A DNA stretch of 64,000 nucleotides from Anaerovibrio lipolyticus DSM 3074 (GCF_900141865.1 NZ_FQYW01000010.1:61600-125599); one strand, 5' to 3'. Shown: positions 36,273 to 46,092, counted from the stretch's first letter. Notes: generated by a model from the letters alone, not told the origin. Numbers and translations: made by a program.

Positions 36273-36380
36273 ACAAATACCCCCCCAATCAATAATTATG
36301 CATAATATTACTTGCTTATCATTATACCAAACATGTAGTTGATATTCAAGAAATGTGCATATCATGTATAAAAGATTCGA

Positions 36381-36425
36381 AAAAAGAAAAAGCTGTAGAA
36401 AATGTCGCAACATTTTCCACAGCCC
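36381..36425 (-). terminator. Terminator of efp
   Basis: GGGCTGTGGAAAATG and CATTTTCTACAGC form a long stem on the minus strand, followed by TTTTTCTTTTTT, 20 nt past the efp stop. Confidence 0.85.
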
Positions 36426-36446
36426 AAAAGTAATCTTAATTAAATA

Positions 36447-37004
36447 TTATGCACGCTCGATGTAAGCACCGGTACGGGTATCGATGCGGAGTACATCACC
36501 CTCGTTAATAAAGAGAGGTACACGAACTGCATAGCCGGTCTCCAAAGTTGCCATCTTGGTAGCACCAGTAGCAGTGTTGCCCTTTACGCTTGGCTCGCAC
36601 TCAGTAACCTTCAGCTCTACGGAATTAGGGAGAGTTACACCAATTACGCGGCCCTTGTAGGACTGAATAGCAACCTCCATGTTCTCCTGAAGATAGTTCA
36701 GAGCATCACCCAGCTGCTCCTTGTTCAGCTCAGTCTGCTCATAGGTCTCGTTGTCCATGAAAGTGTACATGCCGTCAGTCTCATAGAGGAATGCCATGCG
36801 GGCAGTATCCAGACGAGCCTGAGGCATCTTTTCGTTAGGGTTGAAGGTACGCTCAACAACAGCACCAGTTTCTACATTCTTAATCTTGGTACGAACGAAG
36901 GCTGCACCCTTACCTGGCTTAACGTGCTGGAAGTCTACTACCTGCCATACGCCACCATCAATCTCAATTGTCAAACCTGTACGAAAATCTGTACTTGTAA
37001 TCAT
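36447..37004 (-). CDS. efp: Translation elongation factor P
   Basis: Relieves ribosome stalling at polyproline. 185 residues, three beta-barrel domains; the tip loop [14 protein letters not shown] carries Lys32, the residue modified in many bacteria. The C-terminal [20 protein letters not shown] is standard. AGGG precedes the ATG. No efp-modification gene (epmA, earP or ymfI type) is seen in this window. Confidence 0.97.
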   Translation of the reverse strand: MITSTDFRTGLTIEIDGGVWQVVDFQHVKPGKGAAFVRTKIKNVETGAVVERTFNPNEKMPQARLDTARMAFLYETDGMYTFMDNETYEQTELNKEQLGDALNYLQENMEVAIQSYKGRVIGVTLPNSVELKVTECEPSVKGNTATGATKMATLETGYAVRVPLFINEGDVLRIDTRTGAYIERA

Positions 37005-37049
37005 TAGAAAAACCCTCCAATTTAATTTGCAAATTAATTTTTTATATTG

Positions 37050-37121
37050 ACCTCATCCACCGCCCTTACAGGACTAGCTTTGCGTCGCAAGCGGTCCCCC
37101 TTCCCCAGAGGGGAAGGCAAG
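37050..37121. repeat. Dispersed intergenic repeat, copy B
   Basis: Between pepP and efp: CCTCATCCACCGCCCTTACAG..GACTAGC..TTGCGTCGCAAGC.. then CCTTCCCC-AGA-GGGGAAGG. Its left part is the inverse of the right part of the 16136 copy, and its palindromic end matches the copy at 52841. It contains no gene. It is likely a mobile or palindromic unit spread through the genome. Confidence 0.65.
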
Positions 37122-37147
37122 GGTAAGCTATACATCCTCACATATAA

Positions 37148-38224
37148 TTAAAATGTAAGCTCCATTAGCTCTTTAGAAGATGATGTAAGCACATCATTTG
37201 ATGTGTCTGTAACCAGTACTGTATCCTCTATGCGGACACCGCCCCAGTCCGGGATGTATACCCCTGGCTCCACTGTAATAAGTGTGTTGGGCTGTAATGC
37301 CTCACAGGTGCTGCGCGGTGAAAGTGTAGGTGCCTCATGAATCTCCAGCCCCAGACTGTGTCCCAGACCGTGGCCAAAATATTCTGCATATCCTTTATCA
37401 TAAAGATATTTTCTGACCTCACCATCCACAGATTTCCCTGATGCTCCAGGTCTCACCAGGGACACCCCCAGCAGCTGGGCCTGAAGCACAGCATCGTATA
37501 TATCACGCTGCTTGGAATCTGCATGACCAACGCAAATGGTACGGGTAATATCGGAGTGATACCCCTCATACACAGCACCGTAGTCCATTGTAACAAATTC
37601 CCCTGCATTAATCAACTTTTCTGTTGCAGTTCCATGGGGAAGACTTCCCCTTTTTCCAGAGGCCACAATAGTGGCAAATGCCGGCCGTTGGGAGCCCAAG
37701 GAACGCATAACCCCTTCAAGACGGGCTGCCACCTGATTTTCGCTTACGCCGGGCTTAATGAAGGTAATAATATCCTCAAAGGCCTTATCACTAATGGCTA
37801 CAGCCTTTCTGATAAACTGCAGCTCCTGCTGGTCCTTTATCTGGCGGAGGCTGTTAAGCTCCAAGGAATTCAGCGAAGCCCCATCTCCCACCTGCTCTTT
37901 GATTTTTTCGTACCAATCAACTACCAAGGAGGCGCCTTCAAAGCCAATTTTCTTAAGACCAAGCTCCTTGATTACCTCGGATACTCTCAGCAAAAGGCCC
38001 TTTTCCTGTTTGGCAATTCTGTAGTCAGGAGCCTCATTTGCAGCCTGCTCCACATATCGAAAATCAGTTACAATAACCGCATCATCAGCAGAAACCACCA
38101 GCATGGTATCGTCACCGGTGAAGCCACTGAAATAATGGAGGTTTTCCTCCTTGCTTACAAGGACTCCATCCAAGCCCTTATCCTTTATATAATCTCTAAG
38201 TGCCCTAATTCTTTCCTTAACCAC
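37148..38224 (-). CDS. pepP: Xaa-Pro aminopeptidase (M24B)
   Basis: Cytosolic metallopeptidase removing an N-terminal residue ahead of proline. 358 residues from a GTG start at 38224 (VKERIRALRDYIKDKGLDG), chosen because AGGAAG lies 8 nt before; the GTG three codons upstream touches that site. The creatinase-like N-domain (about 1-125) precedes a pita-bread catalytic domain with metal ligands in TMDYGAVYEGYHSDITRT, GHGLGHSLGLEIHEAP and EPGVY. Located between aroQ and efp, a frequent Firmicute trio. Confidence 0.93.
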   Translation of the reverse strand: MVKERIRALRDYIKDKGLDGVLVSKEENLHYFSGFTGDDTMLVVSADDAVIVTDFRYVEQAANEAPDYRIAKQEKGLLLRVSEVIKELGLKKIGFEGASLVVDWYEKIKEQVGDGASLNSLELNSLRQIKDQQELQFIRKAVAISDKAFEDIITFIKPGVSENQVAARLEGVMRSLGSQRPAFATIVASGKRGSLPHGTATEKLINAGEFVTMDYGAVYEGYHSDITRTICVGHADSKQRDIYDAVLQAQLLGVSLVRPGASGKSVDGEVRKYLYDKGYAEYFGHGLGHSLGLEIHEAPTLSPRSTCEALQPNTLITVEPGVYIPDWGGVRIEDTVLVTDTSNDVLTSSSKELMELTF

Positions 38225-38236
38225 AAAAAACACTTC

Positions 38237-38686
38237 CTAATTAAGTCTTTGCTTGATTTTTCTCAACACCACCGCCATGGCGGCAAAGTAGCTGTCCACC
38301 CCAAAGCCAAGAATCTGTCCCATTACCACTGGTGCAATTACAGACTTGTGGCGAAATTCCTCCCGGGTATGAACATTGGAAAGATGAACCTCAATTACTG
38401 GTACATTTATGGCCGCAATGGCATCCCGAATAGCAATGCTGTAATGGGTAAAGGCCCCGGCATTTAAGATAATGAAATTGTAGCCCTTGGCTGGTGCCTG
38501 CTGAATGGTGTCCACAATGTCCCCCTCGTGGTTGGACTGGAAGAAATCAGCGGGTACCCCGTCAGCTGCCGCCTGCTTCTGCAGCATATCATTAATGTCT
38601 GCCAAGGTTTCATAGCCGTAAATTTCCGGTTCCCTGGTGCCCAACAGATTAAGATTTGGTCCGTGAATTACAAGAACTTTACCCAT
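38237..38686 (-). CDS. aroQ: 3-dehydroquinate dehydratase, type II
   Basis: Third step of the shikimate pathway. 149 residues: VLVIHGPNLNLLGTREPEIYG at the N-terminus with the catalytic tyrosine, FQSNHEGDIVDTI, and AIRDAIAAINVPVIEVHLSN. Of typical length and fold for the dodecameric type II enzyme. Confidence 0.96.
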   Translation of the reverse strand: MGKVLVIHGPNLNLLGTREPEIYGYETLADINDMLQKQAAADGVPADFFQSNHEGDIVDTIQQAPAKGYNFIILNAGAFTHYSIAIRDAIAAINVPVIEVHLSNVHTREEFRHKSVIAPVVMGQILGFGVDSYFAAMAVVLRKIKQRLN

Positions 38687-38702
38687 TTCATCATACTCCT
38701 TT

Positions 38703-39923
38703 TTATATATCTCTGCGCAAGATGGTATATGGCTCCACTGGCTGGGCCATCTTCATTTTCACCAGCTGCTGGGGATGAGGTGCCACGTCAATGAGCTCCC
38801 CTTCATCATTATACATCTCATCCAAAATCATGCGATAGCCTGGAAGGTTGGGCTGAAATACCTCGATTTCCTGCCCCTTCTTCATATTGTTGCGCTGCTC
38901 CACCATGGCATAGCCGGTGGCCTCATCATAGGAAAGAACCAGCCCCACAAAATCTGAGGTCTGTTCATAGGAGGTGGTGCCGTATATCTGGTCATCCTCC
39001 GTTGGCTTGTTATAGTAAAAGCCGGTGGTGTACTGACGGTGAGACACCTTTCCCAGCTCATCAATCCACTCCTGCTTCAGCTCAAAATGCTCCGGGTCCT
39101 CACAATAGCTGTCAATGGCAGCCCTATAGGCCTTAACGATGCTGGCGGCATAATGAACGCTTTTCATGCGCCCCTCGATTTTCAGGCTGTCCACACCGCT
39201 GTCAATAACATCCCCAATATGAGGCAGCAGACACATATCCTTGGAATTAAAGAAATAAGTACCTCTGTCATCCTCCTCAATAGGAAAATACTGGCCGGGA
39301 CGCTTTTCCTCCACCAACGCATATTTCCAACGGCAGGCCTGGGCACAGCTGCCACGATTGGCATCACGGCCCGTCATATAGTTGCTCATAAGGCAACGGC
39401 CGGAATAGGAAATACACATGGCACCATGAACGAACATCTCCAGCTCCACAGGGCATTTTTCGCGAATTGTTCTGATTTCCCCCAAGGACATTTCTCTGGC
39501 CAGCACTACACGGGAAGCTCCCATATCCGCCCAGGTGTTTACGGTGACCCAGTTGGTATTGTTGGCCTGGGTGCTGATGTGAATATCCGTATCTGGTGCG
39601 TACTTCTTGGCCAGTGTGAAAATCCCCAAATCAGCTATAAGCATGGCATCAACCTTTATCTCATTAAGGTATGCCAAATACTCCGGCAGCTTTTCCATAT
39701 CATTATTATGGGGAAAGATATTTACAGTGACATATACCTTTCTCCCCAGCTTGTGGGCAAAGTCCACAGCCTCCTTCAGCTCATCATAGTCAAAGTTGCC
39801 TCCAAAGGCCCTAAGTCCAAAGGCCTTGCCTCCCAGATATACGGCATCAGCACCATATATCAGAGCCATCTTAAGTTTTTCCATATTACCGGCGGGGGCC
39901 AGTAATTCAGGCTTTTTTATCAT
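38703..39923 (-). CDS. trhP: U32-family protein, likely tRNA uridine hydroxylation factor (TrhP)
   Basis: 406-residue member of peptidase family U32. Conserved parts: KPELLAPAGNMEKLKMALIY at the start and the cysteine-bearing core MFVHGAMCISYSGRCLMSNY followed by SCAQACRWKY. TrhP-type U32 proteins take part in prephenate-dependent hydroxylation of U34 in tRNAs. The next gene upstream encodes the matching methyltransferase TrmR, and the two overlap by 4 nt, which strongly favours this role over protease activity. The order mltG-trmR-U32 equals Bacillus yrrL-yrrM-yrrN/O. Confidence 0.88.
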   Translation of the reverse strand: MIKKPELLAPAGNMEKLKMALIYGADAVYLGGKAFGLRAFGGNFDYDELKEAVDFAHKLGRKVYVTVNIFPHNNDMEKLPEYLAYLNEIKVDAMLIADLGIFTLAKKYAPDTDIHISTQANNTNWVTVNTWADMGASRVVLAREMSLGEIRTIREKCPVELEMFVHGAMCISYSGRCLMSNYMTGRDANRGSCAQACRWKYALVEEKRPGQYFPIEEDDRGTYFFNSKDMCLLPHIGDVIDSGVDSLKIEGRMKSVHYAASIVKAYRAAIDSYCEDPEHFELKQEWIDELGKVSHRQYTTGFYYNKPTEDDQIYGTTSYEQTSDFVGLVLSYDEATGYAMVEQRNNMKKGQEIEVFQPNLPGYRMILDEMYNDEGELIDVAPHPQQLVKMKMAQPVEPYTILRRDI

Positions 39924-40534
39924 CTATTGTTCTCCTTGGGCAACCGCTGGCTTACTGCCAGACCGTCGCCGTCCTCACGAATTACAGTTTCAAATTCATT
40001 ATTCTCGCTGACCAGGGAAATATACTCCCGCAGTCTTTTCACTATGGTCTTAAAGCGACGGGGACACTCTGCAGCCCCCCGTACATATCCACGAAACAGC
40101 ACGTTATCCGCCAGCACCATGGCATTCTCTGTCAAAAGGGGATATACCTTACGGAAATAATCTGGATATTGTCCCTTGGCAGCATCAATAAACACAAAAT
40201 CATATTTACCGGAGAGCTTCAATATATTCTCCCCTGCATCCCCGATATGTATTCTGATGCGGTCCTTATAAGCAGATCTGTCTATATAGGCTCTGGCTAT
40301 ATCTGCCCGCTCCTGGGAAAGCTCCAGAGTATCTATTTCCACATCATCTGCGGAATTATGGGCAATGAGCAAAGCTGAATAGCCGATGGCCGTACCGATT
40401 TCCAGTACACGGTGGGGCTTCTTTTGACGAACCATCTCCAGCAGTACCGGCATTCCCTTTTCATTTATAATGGGAACGTGATTACTGCGGCCGTATTCCT
40501 CCATTTCCCCAATTAAAGCCTCAAATTTTTCCAT
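39920..40534 (-). CDS. trmR: tRNA 5-hydroxyuridine methyltransferase (class I O-methyltransferase)
   Basis: 204-residue SAM-dependent O-methyltransferase of the YrrM/COMT type: RVLEIGTAIGYSALLIA (SAM motif I) and DFVFIDAAKGQYPDYF with metal-binding aspartates. In Bacillus, TrmR turns 5-hydroxyuridine-34 to 5-methoxyuridine in tRNA. It overlaps both neighbours by a few bases, between mltG and the U32 gene, so hydroxylation and methylation are co-expressed. Confidence 0.88.
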   Translation of the reverse strand: MEKFEALIGEMEEYGRSNHVPIINEKGMPVLLEMVRQKKPHRVLEIGTAIGYSALLIAHNSADDVEIDTLELSQERADIARAYIDRSAYKDRIRIHIGDAGENILKLSGKYDFVFIDAAKGQYPDYFRKVYPLLTENAMVLADNVLFRGYVRGAAECPRRFKTIVKRLREYISLVSENNEFETVIREDGDGLAVSQRLPKENNR

Positions 40535-41643
40535 TAACGAACCTCCGACACGATGGCCAGATGCTCATCATAGGTATTGCTGTAATAGTTTTTACCCTGT
40601 CTGTCAGCCACAAAGTAGAGATAATCAGTAGACGCAGGTCTAAGGGCAGACTTCAAGGCCTTCAGCCCCGGGCTGGCTATAGGTCCAGGTGGTAAGCCGT
40701 AGTTCTGATAGGAATTATATGGTGAATCTATCTTGGTATCCGCAATGGATACGTCCTCCTTGATTTCCGCCATTACATACTGAAGGGTGGCATCACTCTG
40801 GAGAGGCATGGAGATATTCAGACGCTTCCACAGCACCTGGGAAATAATAGGCATGTCCTCCTCATAGCGGGCTTCCTTCTCAACAAGGGAAGCCATGGTA
40901 ACCAAATCATAAATAGAAATATCCCTGGCTGCCGCCTCTTTTCTCATATCTGCAGTAAGCTTGTTATCAAACTCGTCTATCATGCGATTCATAACATCCT
41001 TGGCAGTGGCGTCACTGGCAAAATCGTATGTATCCGGAAACAGGAAGCCCTCCACCCGATAAACGGTATCCTTATGCTTTTCCATGTAATCATAAGGAGC
41101 ATAATCCTTGGCCAGCTCCAAAAATTCCTTTTCGGTGCAAACACCATACTCATCAAGACGCTTGGCAATGTCCTTTACCCCATAGCCCTCAGGAATTGTT
41201 ACCCTCACAGCCACAGTATTGCCGTTAATAAGAACCGACAGGGCATCCGCCGCACTCATATTCTTGGCAAGGGCAAAGGTTCCCACCTTGAACTTTGAAT
41301 CAGCCCCATTTAATTTTGTGGCAATCCAAAATTTGGTGGTTGAGCTGATAACGCCCTTCTTTTCCAGCTCCTTGCCTATGTCGGCACTGCTCATTCCCTT
41401 GGCCACATGAATATATACCAAATCCTTTTTGCCGTCCATATTCATAGGACTGCCCAGCCTAAAGGAAAAGAACATTATTCCAAAAAACAAAACAAATACC
41501 ACCATAAGGCCGGAAACAGCTATGATGATATTTCTCTTTTTCTTTTTTATTTCTTCCTCACTTGCCTTGGCATCATACGAAATACTCTCAGTTACGATGT
41601 CTTTTAATGAATCCTTCAGATTCTTAAAATCCACAGTGTTCAC
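40534..41643 (-). CDS. mltG: Endolytic murein transglycosylase MltG
   Basis: Cuts nascent glycan strands and so sets peptidoglycan chain length. 369 residues: cytoplasmic N-terminus, one transmembrane helix (about 38-60), then a YceG domain with GYGVKDIAKRLDEYGVC and the catalytic-Glu segment MASLVEKEARYEEDMP, ending with NSYQNYGLPPGPIASPG. The start is a GTG with only a weak GGGG site. A terminator separates it from DUF1292 upstream, so it begins its own transcript. Confidence 0.94.
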   Translation of the reverse strand: MNTVDFKNLKDSLKDIVTESISYDAKASEEEIKKKKRNIIIAVSGLMVVFVLFFGIMFFSFRLGSPMNMDGKKDLVYIHVAKGMSSADIGKELEKKGVISSTTKFWIATKLNGADSKFKVGTFALAKNMSAADALSVLINGNTVAVRVTIPEGYGVKDIAKRLDEYGVCTEKEFLELAKDYAPYDYMEKHKDTVYRVEGFLFPDTYDFASDATAKDVMNRMIDEFDNKLTADMRKEAAARDISIYDLVTMASLVEKEARYEEDMPIISQVLWKRLNISMPLQSDATLQYVMAEIKEDVSIADTKIDSPYNSYQNYGLPPGPIASPGLKALKSALRPASTDYLYFVADRQGKNYYSNTYDEHLAIVSEVR

Positions 41644-41734
41644 CCCATAATCTTTTCATATATCCATAGTTACAGATAGTAATATAATATCATAGTCCAT
41701 AGGAAAGCACAAAAATAAAGACAGATTTTTACCA

Positions 41735-41767
41735 CAAAAAAGACGGCTGCTTCAAAAGCAACCGCCC
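41735..41767 (-). terminator. Terminator after the ireB-ruvX-DUF1292 genes
   Basis: On the minus strand GGCGGTTGCTT and AGCAGCCGTC form the stem, followed by TTTTTT. It lies 15 nt beyond the DUF1292 stop. Confidence 0.85.
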
Positions 41768-41781
41768 TTAATTCAGGAAGA

Positions 41782-42096
41782 TTATTCAGCCTCTGCCTCG
41801 TCCATAATCTTGTTGTACTCAACTACAACTGCATCGAACTCTTCCTCAGGAAAATCCACAATGTACTCGTCCTCGCCATTCTCGTCCTTTACGATCTTGG
41901 CAATGGTAACATTTTCTTCCTCGTCAAAGTCCTCGTCCTCCTCCACATTGAGGCCCACCAGCAGTGCATATTCAGCACCATTTAAAGGAATACGCATTTC
42001 CTCTGCGAAATAACGCTCATTCCCCTCATCATCCTGAAAGGTAACAATAATATCATCATCCATATAATCTTCAGGTACATTTTTATTATCTGCCAT
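41782..42096 (-). CDS. DUF1292 acidic protein (YrzB-like)
   Basis: 104-residue, very acidic cytosolic protein (DDDIIVTFQDDEGNERYFAE and VEEDEDFDEEENVTIAKIVK). It matches DUF1292, found next to ruvX in Firmicutes. Function unknown. It is the last gene of the ireB-ruvX-DUF1292 transcript. Confidence 0.88.
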   Translation of the reverse strand: MADNKNVPEDYMDDDIIVTFQDDEGNERYFAEEMRIPLNGAEYALLVGLNVEEDEDFDEEENVTIAKIVKDENGEDEYIVDFPEEEFDAVVVEYNKIMDEAEAE

Positions 42097-42181
42097 GCTT
42101 TTCTCCTTTTTGGTTACATGACCCTAAGGTCACGAATTAACTCGGTAAACAGTGGAATTTTACCCTATAGTAATACCATTG

Positions 42182-42598
42182 TCAACCATTACCGTCAAGC
42201 CACCCCTGCAGAATAAATACCGCTGCCATCTTATCTATAACCTTCTTGCGTTTCTTACGGCTCACATCAGCCTCAATAAGGGAGCGGGTAGCCGCCACAG
42301 TAGATAATCGCTCATCCCAAAGAATAATATTGGCATCCGGGATAGCTTTCTTGACCTCCTCACAGAATTCCTTTACAAACTCACAACGGGGACCCTCGGT
42401 GCCATTCATATTGCGGGGATAGCCCACCACCATTTTGGTGGTTTCGTACTCTGCCGTCAGTTCCTTGATACGATTAATATCATCCTCCATGGTTGTTCTG
42501 CGAATGGTTTCCACGCCTTGGGCAGTCATTCCCAGAAGATCACTGACAGCAATTCCTATTGTTCTATCTCCCACATCAAGGGCCAAAGCTCTTTCCAT
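42182..42598 (-). CDS. ruvX: RuvX/YqgF-type putative pre-16S rRNA nuclease
   Basis: 138-residue RNase H-fold nuclease: ALDVGDRTIGIAVSDLLGMT at the N-terminus, VGYPRNMNGTEGPRCEFVKE, and WDERLSTVAATRSL with acidic active-site residues. It is thought to mature the 5' end of 16S rRNA. The start codon overlaps the ireB stop (TAATG). Confidence 0.94.
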   Translation of the reverse strand: MERALALDVGDRTIGIAVSDLLGMTAQGVETIRRTTMEDDINRIKELTAEYETTKMVVGYPRNMNGTEGPRCEFVKEFCEEVKKAIPDANIILWDERLSTVAATRSLIEADVSRKKRKKVIDKMAAVFILQGWLDGNG

Positions 42599-42846
42599 TA
42601 TTTCTTCTCCAAATATGATCTGATTAATTCTTCCAAAATCTCATCCCGCTCCAAAGTGCGAATCTTCTTGCGTGCATCCTCAAAGCTGGTAACATAGGTT
42701 GGATCACCTGACAAAAGATACCCCACCAACTGATTAATTGGGTTATAGCCCTTCTTTTCCATGGATGAGCAGGTGCTCTTTATAATATTCTCTGCCTTAT
42801 TCTCATCTGCACCGAAACGGAACATCATAGTTTCTTCACTAACCAT
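42598..42846 (-). CDS. ireB: IreB family regulatory phosphoprotein (DUF965)
   Basis: 82-residue protein with the family pattern ENIIKSTCSSMEKKGYNPIN and QLVGYLLSGDPTYVTS. In Enterococcus IreB is a substrate of the Ser/Thr kinase IreK and a negative regulator of cephalosporin tolerance. Ribosome site GGAGGTG. First gene of the ireB-ruvX-DUF1292 transcript. Confidence 0.92.
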   Translation of the reverse strand: MVSEETMMFRFGADENKAENIIKSTCSSMEKKGYNPINQLVGYLLSGDPTYVTSFEDARKKIRTLERDEILEELIRSYLEKK

Positions 42847-42902
42847 ATTTACACCTCCGATTTTGTTTCATTCATGATAATAGTTTAACACATGAATCTG
42901 AA

Positions 42903-42943
42903 AAATAAAAGAATGAGCCCCATAAAGCTGAAGCCCATTCTCT
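42903..42943 (-). terminator. Terminator of the DASS transporter gene
   Basis: GAATGGGCTT and GGGGCTCATTC pair on the minus strand, followed by TTTTATTTTTC, about 40 nt past the stop at 42982. Confidence 0.75.
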
Positions 42944-42981
42944 AGTATTGGCAATCTGCCTAATTATTTATCTGCTGAAAA

Positions 42982-44529
42982 TTAAATTCCAACTACCCAG
43001 GTTACAAAATAAACTACCAATGGAATAGTTACAAATGCGATACCAATAAAATCGATAATTGCACCAGTATGAAGCATCTTGGTAATTGGAATATATCCCG
43101 TGGCATATACGATGGCATTTGGCGGTGTAGAAACTGGAAGCATAAAGCCCAAGGAAGCTGCCAAAGCAATGCCAATACAAACAGGAACCGGGCTAAGACC
43201 GGCTGACATGGCAGCTGTAATGGCCAAAGGACCGATCATATTGGTAGCCGCCGTATGGGAGGTAAGCTCTGCCAGCAACAGTGCCAATACAGAGAAAATT
43301 GCCACAATGCTTACCTGGGAAACGGAACCACCAAGACCACCGATAATCAGGTCACCAACCCATGCGGAAAGACCAGTCTTATACATCATGGAACCCATGG
43401 CAAGACCGCCACCAAAGAGGATAAGAGTACCCCACTCAATACCGTCCTTGGCTTCATCCCACTTAATAGTGAATTTCCTTTCGCTGAAATCCACAGGAAT
43501 AATAAAGAGCAGCAGAGCTCCTGCCATGGCAGCAATGGCCTCTGGGAATAATCTGTTATACATTGTAAGAACGGGTGAAGTTGTACCCAAGGCAATGCTT
43601 AATATACCAGGGGTAACCCACAGTATTACGGCTACAATAAAGCAAAACAGAGTATTTTTCTGGGCTCTTGTCCATTCTCCCAACTCTTTGGTACGCTGAG
43701 CAATAAATTCTTCTGCCCCCTCAATCTTGTCCACATCAGGTGGGAACAGCTTCATCAGCACCACATAAGCAATGACAAAGTATACCACCATGGCTATAAA
43801 TCCCCAAGTCATCCACTCAAAGAAGGAAATGTGAATATTGGCCATCTGATCCAAGAAACCCAACATAATCAGGTTTGGCGGAGTTCCGATAGGGGTAAGC
43901 ACACCACCGATGGAAGCCGCATAGGCCGTCATAAGCATAAGTCCTGTAGCATATTTATAATCTGATAAATCAATATCCTTTCCGTTGGCCGCCATCATAT
44001 CCTTAATGGCACCCAAGAGGCCCAAACATATTGGCAGCATCATGGCAGCGGTAGCAGTATTGCTGACCCAGCCAGAACAAAGGGCTGCGGCAAGACCAAT
44101 CGCCAAAAAAATCCTTCTTGGGTTTGAGCCTACCCAGGACATGGACAACAGCCAATAGGAAAATCTTTTATCCAGCCCGTGAAGCATCATTGCCTTGGCC
44201 AGAATAAATCCACCCATGAAAAGGAAAATCATAGGATTCGCAAAGGCGGCAAAGGCATCTGAGGCCTTAACCACGCCCGTGATAACAGCCAACACTGGGC
44301 CAATAAGAGAAGTAACTGGAATTGGAACCGGTTCTGTAATCCACCACAATGAAACCAATACCATTATGGAAAGCAGCTTATGTGCTTCCACCGATAGCCC
44401 GCCTATTGGCGTAAAAAAAATTAAGATAGCCAATATGGGGGCGCCAAACATACCGATAGTCTTTCGCTTTCGGTCGAAGGCCTGCTCTGCCCTTTTTATT
44501 TCCAGGGCTTCCTGACTAAGTTTTCGCAT
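42982..44529 (-). CDS. DASS-family (SLC13) anion:Na+ symporter
   Basis: 515-residue inner-membrane protein with about 11-13 helices. The family motifs SNTATAAMMLPICLGLLGAI and, in the second half, ELTSHTAATNMIGPLAITAA and PVSTPPNAIVYATGYI mark the divalent-anion:sodium symporters that carry C4-dicarboxylates, citrate or sulfate. In a PEP-carboxykinase-bearing, probably succinate/propionate-forming anaerobe a C4-dicarboxylate substrate would fit, but the sequence alone does not decide. The N-terminal segment (about 30 residues) is charged and cytosolic. Divergent from the NCS2 permease. Confidence 0.9.
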   Translation of the reverse strand: MRKLSQEALEIKRAEQAFDRKRKTIGMFGAPILAILIFFTPIGGLSVEAHKLLSIMVLVSLWWITEPVPIPVTSLIGPVLAVITGVVKASDAFAAFANPMIFLFMGGFILAKAMMLHGLDKRFSYWLLSMSWVGSNPRRIFLAIGLAAALCSGWVSNTATAAMMLPICLGLLGAIKDMMAANGKDIDLSDYKYATGLMLMTAYAASIGGVLTPIGTPPNLIMLGFLDQMANIHISFFEWMTWGFIAMVVYFVIAYVVLMKLFPPDVDKIEGAEEFIAQRTKELGEWTRAQKNTLFCFIVAVILWVTPGILSIALGTTSPVLTMYNRLFPEAIAAMAGALLLFIIPVDFSERKFTIKWDEAKDGIEWGTLILFGGGLAMGSMMYKTGLSAWVGDLIIGGLGGSVSQVSIVAIFSVLALLLAELTSHTAATNMIGPLAITAAMSAGLSPVPVCIGIALAASLGFMLPVSTPPNAIVYATGYIPITKMLHTGAIIDFIGIAFVTIPLVVYFVTWVVGI

Positions 44530-44790
44530 CGCTTCACACCCCTTTGTATATATAATTCATCATACATTATATATTGAAGTGTATTCGACATTATTTCTTT
44601 TTTTCCTACAAAAATACAAATAATATAAAATAAAATTTATCATTGTATTATTAAGAATAGTTAACGCATAATAATAAACCATTTGACATAATTAAATATA
44701 CAATAGTATAAATAATAATGTATAACCAAATACAAAATCCATCTCGTCTAATTCGGGAATGAGCCATAACTCAGAAAGGATTGATACAAT

Positions 44791-46092
44791 ATGAAGAACT
44801 TTATTTTGAATCATTTCCAAATTGAACAGCGAAATACTTCTATAAAAACTGAATTACTGTGTGGACTTCTAAATTTTTTCGCCATAATGTATATTATAGT
44901 GGTAAATCCAGCCCTCTTTGAACACGCCGGTATGAATTTTGGTGGCGTATTCCTGGCAACGATTTGTGCAACTGCCATCGGCTGCTTTTACATGGGTATG
45001 ATGGCAAATTATCCCATAGTTATTGCACCTGGTCTTGGCATAAATGCTTATGTTGTCTATACAATAGTTGTATCCAGGGGATACAGCTGGCAGGATGCCT
45101 TAGGCTGCTGTTTTGTGGCATCTGCCATTTTTTTGGTTTTAAGTCTCACATCATTCCGGGAGCAGCTTGTTAACTCCATTCCTGAATGTCTGAAAATTGG
45201 TATTACCGCCGGTATAGGACTGTTTGTTGCCTTTATCGGATTGAAAAGTGGCGGACTTGTGGTGGAAAACCCGGACACCTTTGTAACCATGGGCAGCCTT
45301 GCGGATCACGGCACTGCCCTTACTGCTATTGGTGTTCTTCTGTGTCTTATATTATCTATTTTAAATGTACCTGCAGCTATGCTATTGGGTATGGTAATTA
45401 TGGCTATAGTTGCCTGGACACTAGGAATGCTTCAATTACCTTCAGAACTGATATCACTGCCATCAAACATTGGCTCCACAGTGGGAGGCCTGGAATTTGA
45501 CCGAATACATGAGATGATACCTATTATAATGGTAATTCTGCTGGTAACCATGTTTGATACAACCGGAACCATGATAGGTGTAGGCAAACAGGCAAAAATC
45601 GTAAAAAACGGCGTATTTCCTCATTTGCGCAGTGCCCTTATGGCAGATGCTTTTGCCAGCTTCTGGGGCACATTGCTGGGAACCGGCCCCTGCTCCAGCT
45701 TCGCTGAGTCCTCCGCCGGTGTTATGGCGGGTGCACGTACTGGTTTGGCGGCAGTAACTACCGGTATATTATTTCTATCACTGATATTTATCTTCCCCCT
45801 GGCTCAGGCCGTAGCCTCTGTACCAGCCATAACTGCTCCAGTCCTTATTATTGCTGGTATACAGATGTTCAGTGAAATCAGCACTCTGGACTGGGAAGAA
45901 AAACGAACACTGTATCCATCTGTTCTGGCCTGCATTATGATGCCCCTCACCTACAGTATCACTAACGGTGTTGCCTTCGGCATGATAAGCTATGTTGCCA
46001 TCACCATTGCTGCCGGCAAATATAAGGAGATTCATCCATTGCTTTATCTGTTCAGCATCTGGTTCCTGTTGGACTTCTTGCATATACTGTAA
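44791..46092 (+). CDS. NCS2-family purine (guanine/hypoxanthine/adenine) permease
   Basis: 433-residue membrane protein of the AzgA/PbuG group: LLCGLLNFFAIMYIIVVNPA at the start, APGLGINAYVVYTIVV, the central VTMFDTTGTMIGVGKQAKIV and GTGPCSSFAESSAGVMAGAR. These are the substrate-site motifs of purine:H+ symporters. Ribosome site AGAAAGGA. The 90 nt before the ATG show small hairpins but no purine-riboswitch core that I can recognise. Confidence 0.93.
   Translation: MKNFILNHFQIEQRNTSIKTELLCGLLNFFAIMYIIVVNPALFEHAGMNFGGVFLATICATAIGCFYMGMMANYPIVIAPGLGINAYVVYTIVVSRGYSWQDALGCCFVASAIFLVLSLTSFREQLVNSIPECLKIGITAGIGLFVAFIGLKSGGLVVENPDTFVTMGSLADHGTALTAIGVLLCLILSILNVPAAMLLGMVIMAIVAWTLGMLQLPSELISLPSNIGSTVGGLEFDRIHEMIPIIMVILLVTMFDTTGTMIGVGKQAKIVKNGVFPHLRSALMADAFASFWGTLLGTGPCSSFAESSAGVMAGARTGLAAVTTGILFLSLIFIFPLAQAVASVPAITAPVLIIAGIQMFSEISTLDWEEKRTLYPSVLACIMMPLTYSITNGVAFGMISYVAITIAAGKYKEIHPLLYLFSIWFLLDFLHIL

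Noticed and set aside
37523..38467. Rightward 314-codon frame across pepP and aroQ
   Set aside because: It spans two real, convincingly assigned leftward genes and has no family features.
44700..44790. Possible purine riboswitch ahead of the NCS2 permease
   Set aside because: The conserved loops and core of the guanine/adenine riboswitch are not found, only small AT-rich hairpins. The position would suit one, but the sequence does not support it.
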